Shown: piece after piece, positions 43,783 through 52,235 of the stretch
Layout: each line of letters begins with the position of its first letter
Numbering within the stretch: the stretch's first letter is position 1
Source of the DNA: Gordonia aichiensis NBRC 108223
GTDB lineage: Bacteria > Actinomycetota > Actinomycetes > Mycobacteriales > Mycobacteriaceae
DNA: 64,000 bases
Assembly: GCF_000332975.1 (NCBI RefSeq)
Contig: NZ_BANR01000021.1
Span: forward strand, 1-64,000
Reading direction: 5' to 3'
Position numbers and translations under genes: made by a program
Notes under the pieces: generated by a model
Told to the model about the DNA's origin: nothing
Seen by the model: only the letters and a program-made list of their open reading frames with translations
Databases searched by the model: none

Positions 43783-45666
43783 GTGGGCTCGAAGCGTCTC
43801 GTAGTGGTGCGATTAATCGCAGTGGCCGTTTCCTCTTTTGGTTTCATTTATGTCTTCTGGAGATGGACTGACACTATTTCCTGGCATGCCTGGTGGATTG
43901 CTATTCCGCTTGTTGTTGCGGAGACTTATAGTCTTTCTGAATCGGTCTTCTTCGCTTTCATGATGTGGAATGCAAAGCGTCGGCCCGACCCGCCGGTGCC
44001 GTCGCCCGGACAGTCAGTCGACGTCTTCATCACGACGTACAACGAACCGCTCGACCTCGTGCTGACCACGGCAAGGGCCGCGCGGGACATCACCTACCCG
44101 CACATGACATGGATCCTCGACGACGGAGATCGCGAGGAGTTCCGAGAGGCGGCTGCAGGGCTGGGGGTCGGCTACATAACCCGTGGTGATGAGTGGATCG
44201 GGCGTCAGCGCTTCGCCAAGGCGGGGAACATCAACAACGCCTTGTTCCTCACGGAGGGCGAGTTCATCGCCATCCTCGACGCTGACCAGGTGCCGCGACC
44301 GGAGTTCCTCGAGCGCGTCCTCGGCTACTTCGATGACGAGAACGTGGCGTTCGTGCAGACGCCTCAGTACTTCTGGAATGTGCCCGACGACGACCCCCTC
44401 GGAAGTCAGGCGCAACTCTTCTACGGCCCCATTCAGCAGGGCAAGGACGGCTGGGGTGCGGCATTCTTCTGCGGTTCCAATGCGGCTTTGCGTCGCGAAG
44501 CCCTCATGGTTCTCGGGTTGAAGACGTTCTCGCGAAATGCTGAACCCGCGGCACGCCGTGCGCTGCGCCGTGGGCGGGCGGAACTCGAGGATCTGATCAA
44601 CGAACTGGGCTCCTCATCGTTCTTCCGCCGATCACTCGAGGACGCACTCACCGCTGTGCGACTCGCCCAGTCGGGGCTGCGGCGCGGTGATCTGGGCGTT
44701 GCGATCACCGAGCTGCAGGCACGAATTCACGCGGTGATCAGGCAGGGGGACCCGCTACCGCGGCGAGTCTCGGACGTGCTCACAGGAATCGTGCAGTCCG
44801 TCGAGGTGTCGCGGATCGACGACGCCCTCGCGATTCAACCCATCAACACCGCAACCGTGACCGAGGACATGGCAACGGCCATGCATCTGCACGCGATGGG
44901 CTGGGAAAGCGTCTACCACCACGAGGTTCTTGTCGATGGACTCGCGCCTGAAGACCTGCGAACGATGCTCGTGCAACGCCAGCGGTGGGCAACAGGTTCG
45001 ATGCAGGTGTTCTTCGCCAACAACCCTCTGTTCCAACACGGACTGACAGTGCCGCAACGTCTGATGTACCTCTCGACGATGACGTCGTATCTCAACGGAT
45101 TCGCTGCCGTCGTCTACATCGTGGCGCCCATCATCTATCTGTCCACCGGAATCTTCCCGATGGAGGCGACTCCGTTGGACTTCTTCGCGCGATTCATTCC
45201 CTTCTTCATCGCGTGTCAGCTGTTGTTCCAGGTGGCGGGGCACGGCTCCGGTGGACTGTGGCGCGGCCAGCAGATGTCATTCGCACTGTTCCCCACCTGG
45301 ATCGCGGCGACTCTCTCGGCAGCTGCAGCCGTGTTTCTCCGGCGTCACATCAAATTCTCCGTCACTCCCAAGACGAGGAGCGTCACCGAGATCGACTACC
45401 GGCCCGTCACGATTCAGATCATCGCGATGACGGCACTCGTTGCGGCCTGCGTGGTCGGTGGCGTGAGGTTATGGCTCGGCAGGGCGGACGAGTTCCCCAC
45501 CTATCTGTCGTTGGCGTGGGTTGCCCTCGACCTACTGCTGCTCGCGGCGGTGATCCGTGCTGCGAGGTATCGCGGTCATGACGGTGCTCCCGCCGGGGCC
45601 GAAGGCACGGCGTTGGTCGGAGTGTCGGCGTCGCCCGTGGCCGGAACGGAGGGTGGATCGGTCTGA
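43783..45666 (+). CDS. Cellulose synthase-like processive glycosyltransferase (GT2)
   Basis: A membrane GT2 enzyme of 627 residues that should polymerise a beta-linked glycan and extrude it. Catalytic motifs are VFITTYNEP, DDGD at about 113-116, DAD at 166-168, TED at 360-362 and QRQRW at 398-402; two membrane segments precede and about five follow the catalytic domain. Between FCGSN (229-233) and TED there are about 127 residues, where BcsA has about 20, so a helical insertion of roughly 105 residues lies in the catalytic domain. No PilZ domain is present. The first 65 codons are AT-rich, unlike the rest. The GTG start has GGGGG upstream. Confidence 0.9.
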   Translation: MGSKRLVVVRLIAVAVSSFGFIYVFWRWTDTISWHAWWIAIPLVVAETYSLSESVFFAFMMWNAKRRPDPPVPSPGQSVDVFITTYNEPLDLVLTTARAARDITYPHMTWILDDGDREEFREAAAGLGVGYITRGDEWIGRQRFAKAGNINNALFLTEGEFIAILDADQVPRPEFLERVLGYFDDENVAFVQTPQYFWNVPDDDPLGSQAQLFYGPIQQGKDGWGAAFFCGSNAALRREALMVLGLKTFSRNAEPAARRALRRGRAELEDLINELGSSSFFRRSLEDALTAVRLAQSGLRRGDLGVAITELQARIHAVIRQGDPLPRRVSDVLTGIVQSVEVSRIDDALAIQPINTATVTEDMATAMHLHAMGWESVYHHEVLVDGLAPEDLRTMLVQRQRWATGSMQVFFANNPLFQHGLTVPQRLMYLSTMTSYLNGFAAVVYIVAPIIYLSTGIFPMEATPLDFFARFIPFFIACQLLFQVAGHGSGGLWRGQQMSFALFPTWIAATLSAAAAVFLRRHIKFSVTPKTRSVTEIDYRPVTIQIIAMTALVAACVVGGVRLWLGRADEFPTYLSLAWVALDLLLLAAVIRAARYRGHDGAPAGAEGTALVGVSASPVAGTEGGSV

Positions 45667-45804
45667 CCGGTGATCGGACCCGACGAACGGCACGGCGGAG
45701 CACGCGAGAACGCAAGCACAAGAATCGATCAGCACGTGAACAGAGGCGCAACTCCCTCTGTGATCGAGAACTGTCAGACGTGGCAGCACAGAAGGAGATC
45801 TACG

Positions 45805-46230
45805 ATGTCAGCACAGCCAGCAGTTTCAGGAATTGCGAATCCTCGCAACGAAATTCACGATGCACGGATTCAGGGAACCGCCGATACGTCGGCCCGTCTG
45901 ACGGCCCAGGCGATGTCTGCCCGTGCCGAAGGCGCAACGCTGGTGTTGGTCGATGTCTCGTCGGTGACATCGGTCCGCCCTTCAGGGGTTGCTGACCTGC
46001 TGCACGCGGTACGTCATATGCGTACGACCGGAGGAGACCTCAGGTTGTACGGCTACTCGTCGGCGTTCGACGACGCACTGCGCGCCTTGGATCTCGCGCG
46101 AGTGCTCAGGGTCCATCCGGACCGCGATTCCGCTCTGAGGGGGCACACGCGGGCGATCGGCGAGCTCACCGAACCGGTATTGAGGCCAAAGCGTTTCGGA
46201 AGGCGAGTTCGCTCTGTGCGGTCGAGTTGA
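45805..46230 (+). CDS. STAS-domain protein, anti-sigma factor antagonist-like
   Basis: A 141-residue single STAS domain: ARIQGTADTSARLTAQAMSARAEGATLVLVDVSSVTSVRPSGVADLLHAVRHMRTTGGDLRLYG. The serine-containing SVRPSGVADL is the loop where anti-sigma antagonists are phosphorylated. The basic tail RPKRFGRRVRSVRSS is unusual. ATG at 45805 follows GAAGGAGA. It lies 138 bases after the GT2 gene and overlaps the convergent hydrolase gene by 65 bases. It may modulate a partner switch or the synthase; no kinase gene is adjacent. Confidence 0.82.
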   Translation: MSAQPAVSGIANPRNEIHDARIQGTADTSARLTAQAMSARAEGATLVLVDVSSVTSVRPSGVADLLHAVRHMRTTGGDLRLYGYSSAFDDALRALDLARVLRVHPDRDSALRGHTRAIGELTEPVLRPKRFGRRVRSVRSS

Positions 46231-47155
46231 ATCGCCAGTCGCGCTCCTTGTTGGTCTGGAACCAGATGAATCCGTCGACGCCGGACGTGGTCGACATCAA
46301 GGTGACGAATTGAGAAATCCAGTGCGCCTTGCGATCCGGGTTCGGATCATCGGCCGAAGCGGCTTCCGCAACGAGAATGGGGGAGTCGGTGTCGAGCTTG
46401 CGCAGCCTGCGAAGGCTGTCGGAGTAAAGGTAATCCGGTGTGGCCCAGCCATGTACACCGTCATCGCCCCAGTTGTAGCCGTCCAGCCCGAGATAGTCGA
46501 CGTAGTCGTGACCCGGAAAACTCTGTTCGAATGCCTGGATGCCTCCGACGGGCGTCATCGGCGCCCAGAGGAACTCGGCATTGCGTGCACCGTTGGCGCG
46601 CATGACGTCGTGCATGTGAATCCATGCGGCACGGTAGTCCGCGGCTGTGTTCCCGTTGACACCGACCGCCCACGGATACCAGTTCCCGTTCATTTCATGT
46701 GCAAATCGTACGATTGTTGGAAGTCCGTAATCGGCAATGGCTTTCGCCCACTTCGCAAGCGCGTCGTCGAACGTGCCGGAGGCTATGCGGGTCAACCGGT
46801 AGTCGGGTTGTTGCAGACCGGCGTCGGGCTTCCACGGCTCGATGGTGAGTATGGGGACCGCTCCCGCTGCGCTGATGCGATTGAGTTCGGCAACGGGCGG
46901 CGGGTCGGTGAGTGAGTTGAACGTGAGTATGAGATCAAGTGCCCGATTGGCGCGGGTACTCACTCCGACAACTCCTGCGTCAGAAGAGATGTCGCTCCCC
47001 ATGAGGTCGGGTAAGTATGTGCCCCAACGGATGTGGTGTGGTGTCGATGTTTCGGCTGGCGAATCACAGGCTACGGCGGTCACCACCGTGACCGCCGCGA
47101 GGATCGCCATGAGGCTCGCGTGTCGACGTCGTGAGGGTGATTCTCCGAATGGCAT
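46166..47155 (-). CDS. GH26-like glycoside hydrolase lipoprotein
   Basis: A 329-residue exported lipoprotein with a signal ending in the lipobox AVAC (Cys30). The catalytic barrel is GH26-like: FAHEMNGNWYPW with candidate acid/base Glu154, and ILVAEAAS with candidate nucleophile Glu264. GH26 enzymes cleave beta-mannans or mixed beta-glucans. It is divergent from a second GH26-like gene and downstream of a polysaccharide synthase locus, so it probably trims or releases that glycan. The last 65 bases overlap the STAS gene. Confidence 0.85.
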   Translation of the reverse strand: MPFGESPSRRRHASLMAILAAVTVVTAVACDSPAETSTPHHIRWGTYLPDLMGSDISSDAGVVGVSTRANRALDLILTFNSLTDPPPVAELNRISAAGAVPILTIEPWKPDAGLQQPDYRLTRIASGTFDDALAKWAKAIADYGLPTIVRFAHEMNGNWYPWAVGVNGNTAADYRAAWIHMHDVMRANGARNAEFLWAPMTPVGGIQAFEQSFPGHDYVDYLGLDGYNWGDDGVHGWATPDYLYSDSLRRLRKLDTDSPILVAEAASADDPNPDRKAHWISQFVTLMSTTSGVDGFIWFQTNKERDWRFNSTAQSELAFRNALASIPVR

Positions 47156-47191
47156 AAGTCAACTCCTGAAGAGACGTGGGGAAAGTCTGAC

Positions 47192-48451
47192 ATGGCAAAT
47201 CGATTGATGCCGTCCGAGTTGAGGGACGAGGGCCGGGAAGATCACGAGGAGTTCGCTTCTCGTTGGTCGAAGCGTCGTCGACGTCGACGGTCGGTTCTCA
47301 TACCCACGGCGGCGATGGTGGCAGGCGTTGCCGCAGCGGGTTTCGGCTATCACCACTTCCTGCCGGAACCTGTCGCGGCGTGCGCGGTCAGCGATGCGAA
47401 GCGAGTGATCCCGAAGTCCGGCGCTCTCTTCGGGGTCAATCTGGATTGGCAGACCGAGAAGCTCTCCGAGCACGCGACCAACCTCGGCCACGCGCCCGCG
47501 GTTGCCGTGCAGTTCTCCGACATTCCGTACAGCAACGACACCTGGCAGCACACGATCGATGCGGCCGGGCAGGTCGCAGAGAATGGTGGCGTGATGGTGC
47601 TGACGCTGGAGCCCCACGCCGGACTCGACGCCGTCGACGCAGGTGTCATCGGCCGCCTCGGCGATGACCTGCACCGCCTCAACGACTCGGGCGTCCCGGT
47701 GATTGTCCGCTTCGCCCACGAGATGAACGGTTCCTGGTACGCATGGGGCCAGCAACCCGAGAAGTACGTCACCAAGTTCCGGGAGGTCGCCGCGATGGTC
47801 CATCGCAAGGCTCCCGGTACGGCGATGATGTGGGCGCCGAACTACGGAGGCGGCTATCCCTTCCTCGGAGGCAGGTATGTAGCACGCAGGGGGAGTGCGG
47901 AATTCGCTGCCGCCGACACCAACCACGACGGACGGCTGACCAAGACCGACGATTCCTATGCGCCGTACTATCCGGGCGACGATGCGGTCGATTGGGTGGG
48001 AATCTCGCTCTACCACTGGGGAAACAAGCGTCCGTGGGGCGACAACGAGGTCGCCGAGCCCGGCAAGTTCCAGGCGATGCTGACCGGCACCTACAACGGC
48101 ACGGCGGGCGACGACAGGCGGGTTCCCGACTTCTACCAGGTCTACGGGGTGCAACATGCCAAGCCGGTTGCGATAGTGGAGACCGCGGCGATTTACACCC
48201 CCTCGCGTGCCTCGCAGGGCGCCTCCGAGATGGCGGTGAAGAGTGCGTGGTGGCGACAGGTCTTCTCGCCGGAGATCCCGCGTAGGTATCCCATGGTGAA
48301 GATGATCAACTGGTTCGAGTGGCGAAAGTACGAGGTCGAGATCAAGGACGTCGTCGATTGGCGTGCCGCCGGAGCGCCGGGTGTCGCAAAGGCGTTCGTG
48401 CGTGACCTACCGGACTGGTTGGACTATGCCGACAACGTTCATCCGTGCTGA
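47192..48451 (+). CDS. GH26-like glycoside hydrolase with membrane anchor
   Basis: A 419-residue protein with a very basic cytosolic start (RWSKRRRRRRS), one membrane segment near residues 34-53, and an external GH26-like barrel: FAHEMNGSWYAW with Glu177 and VAIVETAA with Glu330 as the candidate catalytic pair. Residues 242-253 read DTNHDGRLTKTD, an EF-hand or dockerin-like calcium loop set into the barrel. It is divergent from the lipoprotein hydrolase across 36 bases. Endo-acting degradation or processing of the polymer made by the upstream GT2 is the likely job. Confidence 0.85.
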   Translation: MANRLMPSELRDEGREDHEEFASRWSKRRRRRRSVLIPTAAMVAGVAAAGFGYHHFLPEPVAACAVSDAKRVIPKSGALFGVNLDWQTEKLSEHATNLGHAPAVAVQFSDIPYSNDTWQHTIDAAGQVAENGGVMVLTLEPHAGLDAVDAGVIGRLGDDLHRLNDSGVPVIVRFAHEMNGSWYAWGQQPEKYVTKFREVAAMVHRKAPGTAMMWAPNYGGGYPFLGGRYVARRGSAEFAAADTNHDGRLTKTDDSYAPYYPGDDAVDWVGISLYHWGNKRPWGDNEVAEPGKFQAMLTGTYNGTAGDDRRVPDFYQVYGVQHAKPVAIVETAAIYTPSRASQGASEMAVKSAWWRQVFSPEIPRRYPMVKMINWFEWRKYEVEIKDVVDWRAAGAPGVAKAFVRDLPDWLDYADNVHPC

Positions 48452-48466
48452 GACGCCAAGTCGGCT

Positions 48467-48494
48467 GATCTCCGTGAGCAGATCTCCGTGAGCA
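48467..48494. repeat. 14 bp perfect duplication after the GH26-like gene
   Basis: GATCTCCGTGAGCA occurs at 48467 and again at 48481. It lies 15 bases after the hydrolase stop codon and just before the convergent acyltransferase stop codon. Confidence 0.85.
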
Positions 48495-48513
48495 ATCGGT
48501 CACGGATCGGCGG

Positions 48514-49944
48514 TCAGAGGGAGACGCCCTCGGTGGCCGCGAGCTTCTCCAACTCCTCGAGCGCGGTGTCGAGGTGGGTGAGTAGACGCTGCAGGCTCGG
48601 CAACTCCTTGCGCGCGCCGATCAGTCCGAAGTTCACGTGCTCGGCCGTCGATGTCACAGTGATGTTGAGCGCCGACCCGCTCATCGGTATCGACACCGGG
48701 TACACGCCGTCGAGTCGTGCTCCGTTCCAGTACAGATGCTCGCTCGGCCCGGGCACGTTGCTGATGATCAGGTTGAACTGCGGCGGCGTGTAGCGCACGA
48801 AACCGGGCACGGTTGCCAGTGCGAGCGGCGCGATGGCCGCGGCGCCGTACGCCAGCGACTGCAGCGGCGAGAGTCCGCGGATGACACGTTTGGATTCGCG
48901 CGTCGACTTCACCAGGGTTGTCAGCCGACGCTCCGGATCCGGTTGGTTTGTCGCCAGATTCGCGAGAATCATCGTGATCTGGTTGCCGTAGTTGGAGTTG
49001 TCGGAGTGCAGCGACACCGGAAGGGCCGCGACGAGTGGGGCCTCGGGTAGTTCGTCGCGATCGATGAGATACGAGCGCAGCGCACCCGAGCACATGGCGA
49101 CGATGACGTCGTTGAGAGTGATGCCGAGTCCGCCGGACACCTCCCGGAGTCTGCTGGTCTCCCACTGCTGCGCCGCGAAGCGACGTGCGGCGCCGACCGG
49201 GACGTCGAGGATCGTCTTGGGTGCCGGCTGGAACGGAACGGCGATGTCGGGGTCGGTCAGTGCCGTCCACGCGATGCGCGCAGCCGCCGGTCCGACGCCC
49301 ATGACCTGACGCGTCACGTCGACGGCCCCGCCGAGCGCACCCGTCAATGCGGAGACGCCCGGGATCGAGAAGCCGGCGCCCGAGGCGGCGTCAGAATCCT
49401 CGGTGCGTGTGCGCGAGGACCGGAACAAGCGCGGGTCCCACGGCGCGGTACCCGTGCGGTCGTCCGGGTCCGCCGTCAGCGTGCGTTCGAGCAGTCGAAG
49501 TGCGGACACGCCGTCGACGAGCGAGTGATGGATCTTGGTGTACAGCGCCACCCGGCCATCGGCGAGACCCTCGACGATGTGTGCCTCCCACATCGGCCTG
49601 TTGCGATCGAGGAGGGCCGAGTGCTGCAGAGAGACATAGCGCAGCAGTTCACGGATGCGTCCCGGGCGGGGAAGCACGGTGCGTCGAACGTGATAGTCGA
49701 AGTCGATCTCGTCATCGTGAGTCCAGGCGACGAGTCCGAACAGCGACGCAGGCGACGCCGGGCGCCTGCGAAACCGTGGGTGGACGTCGGAGGAAGCGGT
49801 GAATCGCTCGACCATCTCCTCGGCGAGTTCGCTCGCCGATGTCCCTTCCGGCGGCACGAACAGTTGGAGTCCTCCGACGTGCATCGGCTGTTCTCGCGTC
49901 TCGGCGAACAGGAACATCGATTCGGTGACGGGCATGTATGGCAT
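48514..49944 (-). CDS. WS/DGAT-type acyltransferase
   Basis: Wax ester synthase/diacylglycerol acyltransferases make triacylglycerol or wax esters for storage in mycolata. The 476-residue protein has the catalytic HHSLVDG motif (HHxxxDG) near residue 140, the PLVAALPVSLHSDNSNYGNQIT stretch, and NLIISNVPGP near the C-terminus. Length and motifs are normal for the actinobacterial group. The start used is ATG at 49944. It converges with the hydrolase gene. Confidence 0.94.
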   Translation of the reverse strand: MPYMPVTESMFLFAETREQPMHVGGLQLFVPPEGTSASELAEEMVERFTASSDVHPRFRRRPASPASLFGLVAWTHDDEIDFDYHVRRTVLPRPGRIRELLRYVSLQHSALLDRNRPMWEAHIVEGLADGRVALYTKIHHSLVDGVSALRLLERTLTADPDDRTGTAPWDPRLFRSSRTRTEDSDAASGAGFSIPGVSALTGALGGAVDVTRQVMGVGPAAARIAWTALTDPDIAVPFQPAPKTILDVPVGAARRFAAQQWETSRLREVSGGLGITLNDVIVAMCSGALRSYLIDRDELPEAPLVAALPVSLHSDNSNYGNQITMILANLATNQPDPERRLTTLVKSTRESKRVIRGLSPLQSLAYGAAAIAPLALATVPGFVRYTPPQFNLIISNVPGPSEHLYWNGARLDGVYPVSIPMSGSALNITVTSTAEHVNFGLIGARKELPSLQRLLTHLDTALEELEKLAATEGVSL

Positions 49945-50090
49945 GAGGCCCCCTGTTGCTGCTCGGTGATGATGGTCACACTACGCGCCGCATCGTCGGT
50001 GATCACATCGGCATCCACCGCACCCGGCAGCCACACCCGGGGTCGACCACATCGGGGTTCGACGCATCGGTGGTCGTTACGGTGTGAGCG

Positions 50091-50717
50091 GTGAGGACGA
50101 TGACGGCGACGAGAACGATGGTCGGCAGGTGCGTACTGATGCTCCTCGTGCTCGTCGAACTCGTGGTGACGATCGCTGCGACCTGTGTGTATGAGATGTC
50201 GTACGGGCGGGTCGTCGACGCGCAGGGCATGCCTCCACATTCGACGCTCCTCGTCCTCGGCTCACTGGTGTCCGACGGCGAGCCGGGTTCCTACGTGCGT
50301 GGACGCCTCGACACAGCCCTCGATGCGTACCGGACCGGCAAGGTCACGCGCATCGTCGTCTCGGGGAACGGCGACGCGGATGCCGGAGACGAGCCGACCG
50401 TCATGCGGAGCTATCTGCGTGCGCGCGGTGTGCCGTCGAGCGTGATCGTCGACGACCCTGCAGGCTACGACACCGAGCGCAGTTGTCGACGACTGCCCGA
50501 CGTGATCGGCCGGGATGAGGCCTCGCGCGACGTCGTCATCGTGACCCAGGATTTCCATCTCGGGCGTGCGATCGCGTTGTGCAGGTCGCGGGGCGTCGAC
50601 GCGGTCGGCATCGAGGCGCAATGCGGCGACTGCTCGATCGTGACGTTGGCGCGCAACCACTTTCGTGAGGCATTACTGGCCCGGCCGCGGGCGTTGATCG
50701 ACGCTGTGTGGCCGTGA
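50091..50717 (+). CDS. YdcF/SanA (DUF218) family protein
   Basis: A 208-residue protein with an N-terminal membrane segment (CVLMLLVLVELVVTIAATCVY), then a DUF218 domain: LLVLGSLVSDGEPGSYVRGRLDTALDAY, IVVSGNGDA, and VVIVTQDFHLGRAIALCRSRGVDAVG. DUF218 proteins such as ElyC and SanA act in envelope integrity, but the reaction is unsettled. GTG at 50091 or ATG at 50100 starts it. Neighbours are all envelope or lipid genes. Confidence 0.85.
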   Translation: MRTMTATRTMVGRCVLMLLVLVELVVTIAATCVYEMSYGRVVDAQGMPPHSTLLVLGSLVSDGEPGSYVRGRLDTALDAYRTGKVTRIVVSGNGDADAGDEPTVMRSYLRARGVPSSVIVDDPAGYDTERSCRRLPDVIGRDEASRDVVIVTQDFHLGRAIALCRSRGVDAVGIEAQCGDCSIVTLARNHFREALLARPRALIDAVWP

Positions 50718-50753
50718 CGGCTCCTGTGTTCGACCGGTGGGGGTGGTCGACGA

Positions 50754-52016
50754 TCAGCTGACGACGGCGTCCTCGCGACGCGGACGTTCGGTGGAGGGGG
50801 CCGATGCGACCCGGCGATCCGTGCGCGCCTTGCGAAACGGGATCCGCGGCCTCCCGGTGAGATACAGCGCGCCGGGAAGGCGACGCAGAATCTCGACCAG
50901 CAGCAGCGAACCCGCGAGCGTTGCGAGGTAGACGACGAGCGTCGCCCACGGCTGGGGGATCACGTCGCGAACCCACGACGTACCGCCCGACTGCGGGTAC
51001 ATGATCAGCGTCAGCACCAACACGTGCACGAGGAACACCGGGAACGAGCGGTTCGATGCATACTTCACGGCACGCGCGAATCGAGGTGCGTGCTCGCGTC
51101 GATTCTCGGCCCAGTGCAGGCCAACCGCGTACAGACAGGTCATGGCGACGATCAGGAACGGGACCAGTGTCGGGTAGAACGCGGAGTTGTTGTCGTGCAC
51201 GGGCTTGCCCGCGAACCAGACACCCCCGAGATACGAGCCGACAGCGATCGCGGCGGTCACGATCAGCGCGCCGAACAACCACCAACCCTTGCCGCGCAGC
51301 CAGGTGCCGATTCGCTGACGATGTACCGCCGCCACGGCTCCGTACAAGATGTAGAACTGATACGGAATGAACGTGGCGTAGTGGTGCCACCAGTGTGTCG
51401 CCACCGATGCGGGCGGATTCCAGTGAGTGATGGTCGCGGTGATCGCGAACTGCAGCACAAGGCTCACGCCCACCACGATCAGGTGGTGTCCGGCAGTGGC
51501 GCGCAGCAGCCACACCACCAGCGGGAAGACCAGATAGACCTGCAGCATGACGAACAGGAAGTACATCTGGAATCCGGACAGGCCCCAGCCGAGCTGGTAG
51601 AAGAAGTTCGTCAGGCTCGTCGGAATCTCGGTCAGCTTGCCCGCCAGCCACATGTTGACCACCCAGTAGACCGCCGACCAGATCACGTATGGGTAGATCA
51701 CCAGCTTGATCCGACGTTGCCAGAACGACAGCGCACTGAAGTCGGTCTTGTCGAAGTTCTGGTACATCAACACGAATCCGGTCAGAGCGAAGAACGTGTT
51801 GCGGGTGAAGTGCAGCAGCAGCGACGTGGTGTTCACCGGCAGGCTGGTGAACTCGTCGGTGGTCTGCGTCAGGCAGTGCACGAAGATGACCAGGGAGAAC
51901 GTGACCGTTCGGATCAGGTCGACGTGGTGCAGGTAGGGGCGGCGCGTCGGTCGCGGATTCGAGGCGACGGCACCGGCAGCCGCCTCGTTTGCACGCGAAA
52001 CCAACGTCGTCGCCAT
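50754..52016 (-). CDS. Membrane acyltransferase, family 3
   Basis: A 420-residue protein with about ten membrane helices of the OafA/NodX acyltransferase-3 fold, which moves acetyl or other acyl groups onto sugars or lipids. It starts LHHVDLIRTVTFSLVIFVHC, with the conserved His of HHVDLIR and His47-type residues. No extra catalytic domain is fused. It is followed on the strand by no gene until the DUF218 end; upstream lies a second, larger acyltransferase. Cell-wall glycan or exopolysaccharide modification is likely. Confidence 0.87.
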   Translation of the reverse strand: MATTLVSRANEAAAGAVASNPRPTRRPYLHHVDLIRTVTFSLVIFVHCLTQTTDEFTSLPVNTTSLLLHFTRNTFFALTGFVLMYQNFDKTDFSALSFWQRRIKLVIYPYVIWSAVYWVVNMWLAGKLTEIPTSLTNFFYQLGWGLSGFQMYFLFVMLQVYLVFPLVVWLLRATAGHHLIVVGVSLVLQFAITATITHWNPPASVATHWWHHYATFIPYQFYILYGAVAAVHRQRIGTWLRGKGWWLFGALIVTAAIAVGSYLGGVWFAGKPVHDNNSAFYPTLVPFLIVAMTCLYAVGLHWAENRREHAPRFARAVKYASNRSFPVFLVHVLVLTLIMYPQSGGTSWVRDVIPQPWATLVVYLATLAGSLLLVEILRRLPGALYLTGRPRIPFRKARTDRRVASAPSTERPRREDAVVS

Positions 52017-52235
52017 ACTCAGATTCAGCCCCTGACAGCTCTCGTGGACAGTGCGCGGACCAGATCCCGTGTCGCCGCCGGGGGTAGCCGAGCCTCGATG
52101 CCCGCCCCTGCTTCAGCGCTCCGGCATCATCGTGTCGATGAGCCGTGATCCTTCCGTTATCGCGTCTGAGCTTAGCAGCGGAGCCTGGACGCCCCCTGAG
52201 ACATCGCTGTCAGCGGGTCTCATCGGTGCCCATCC

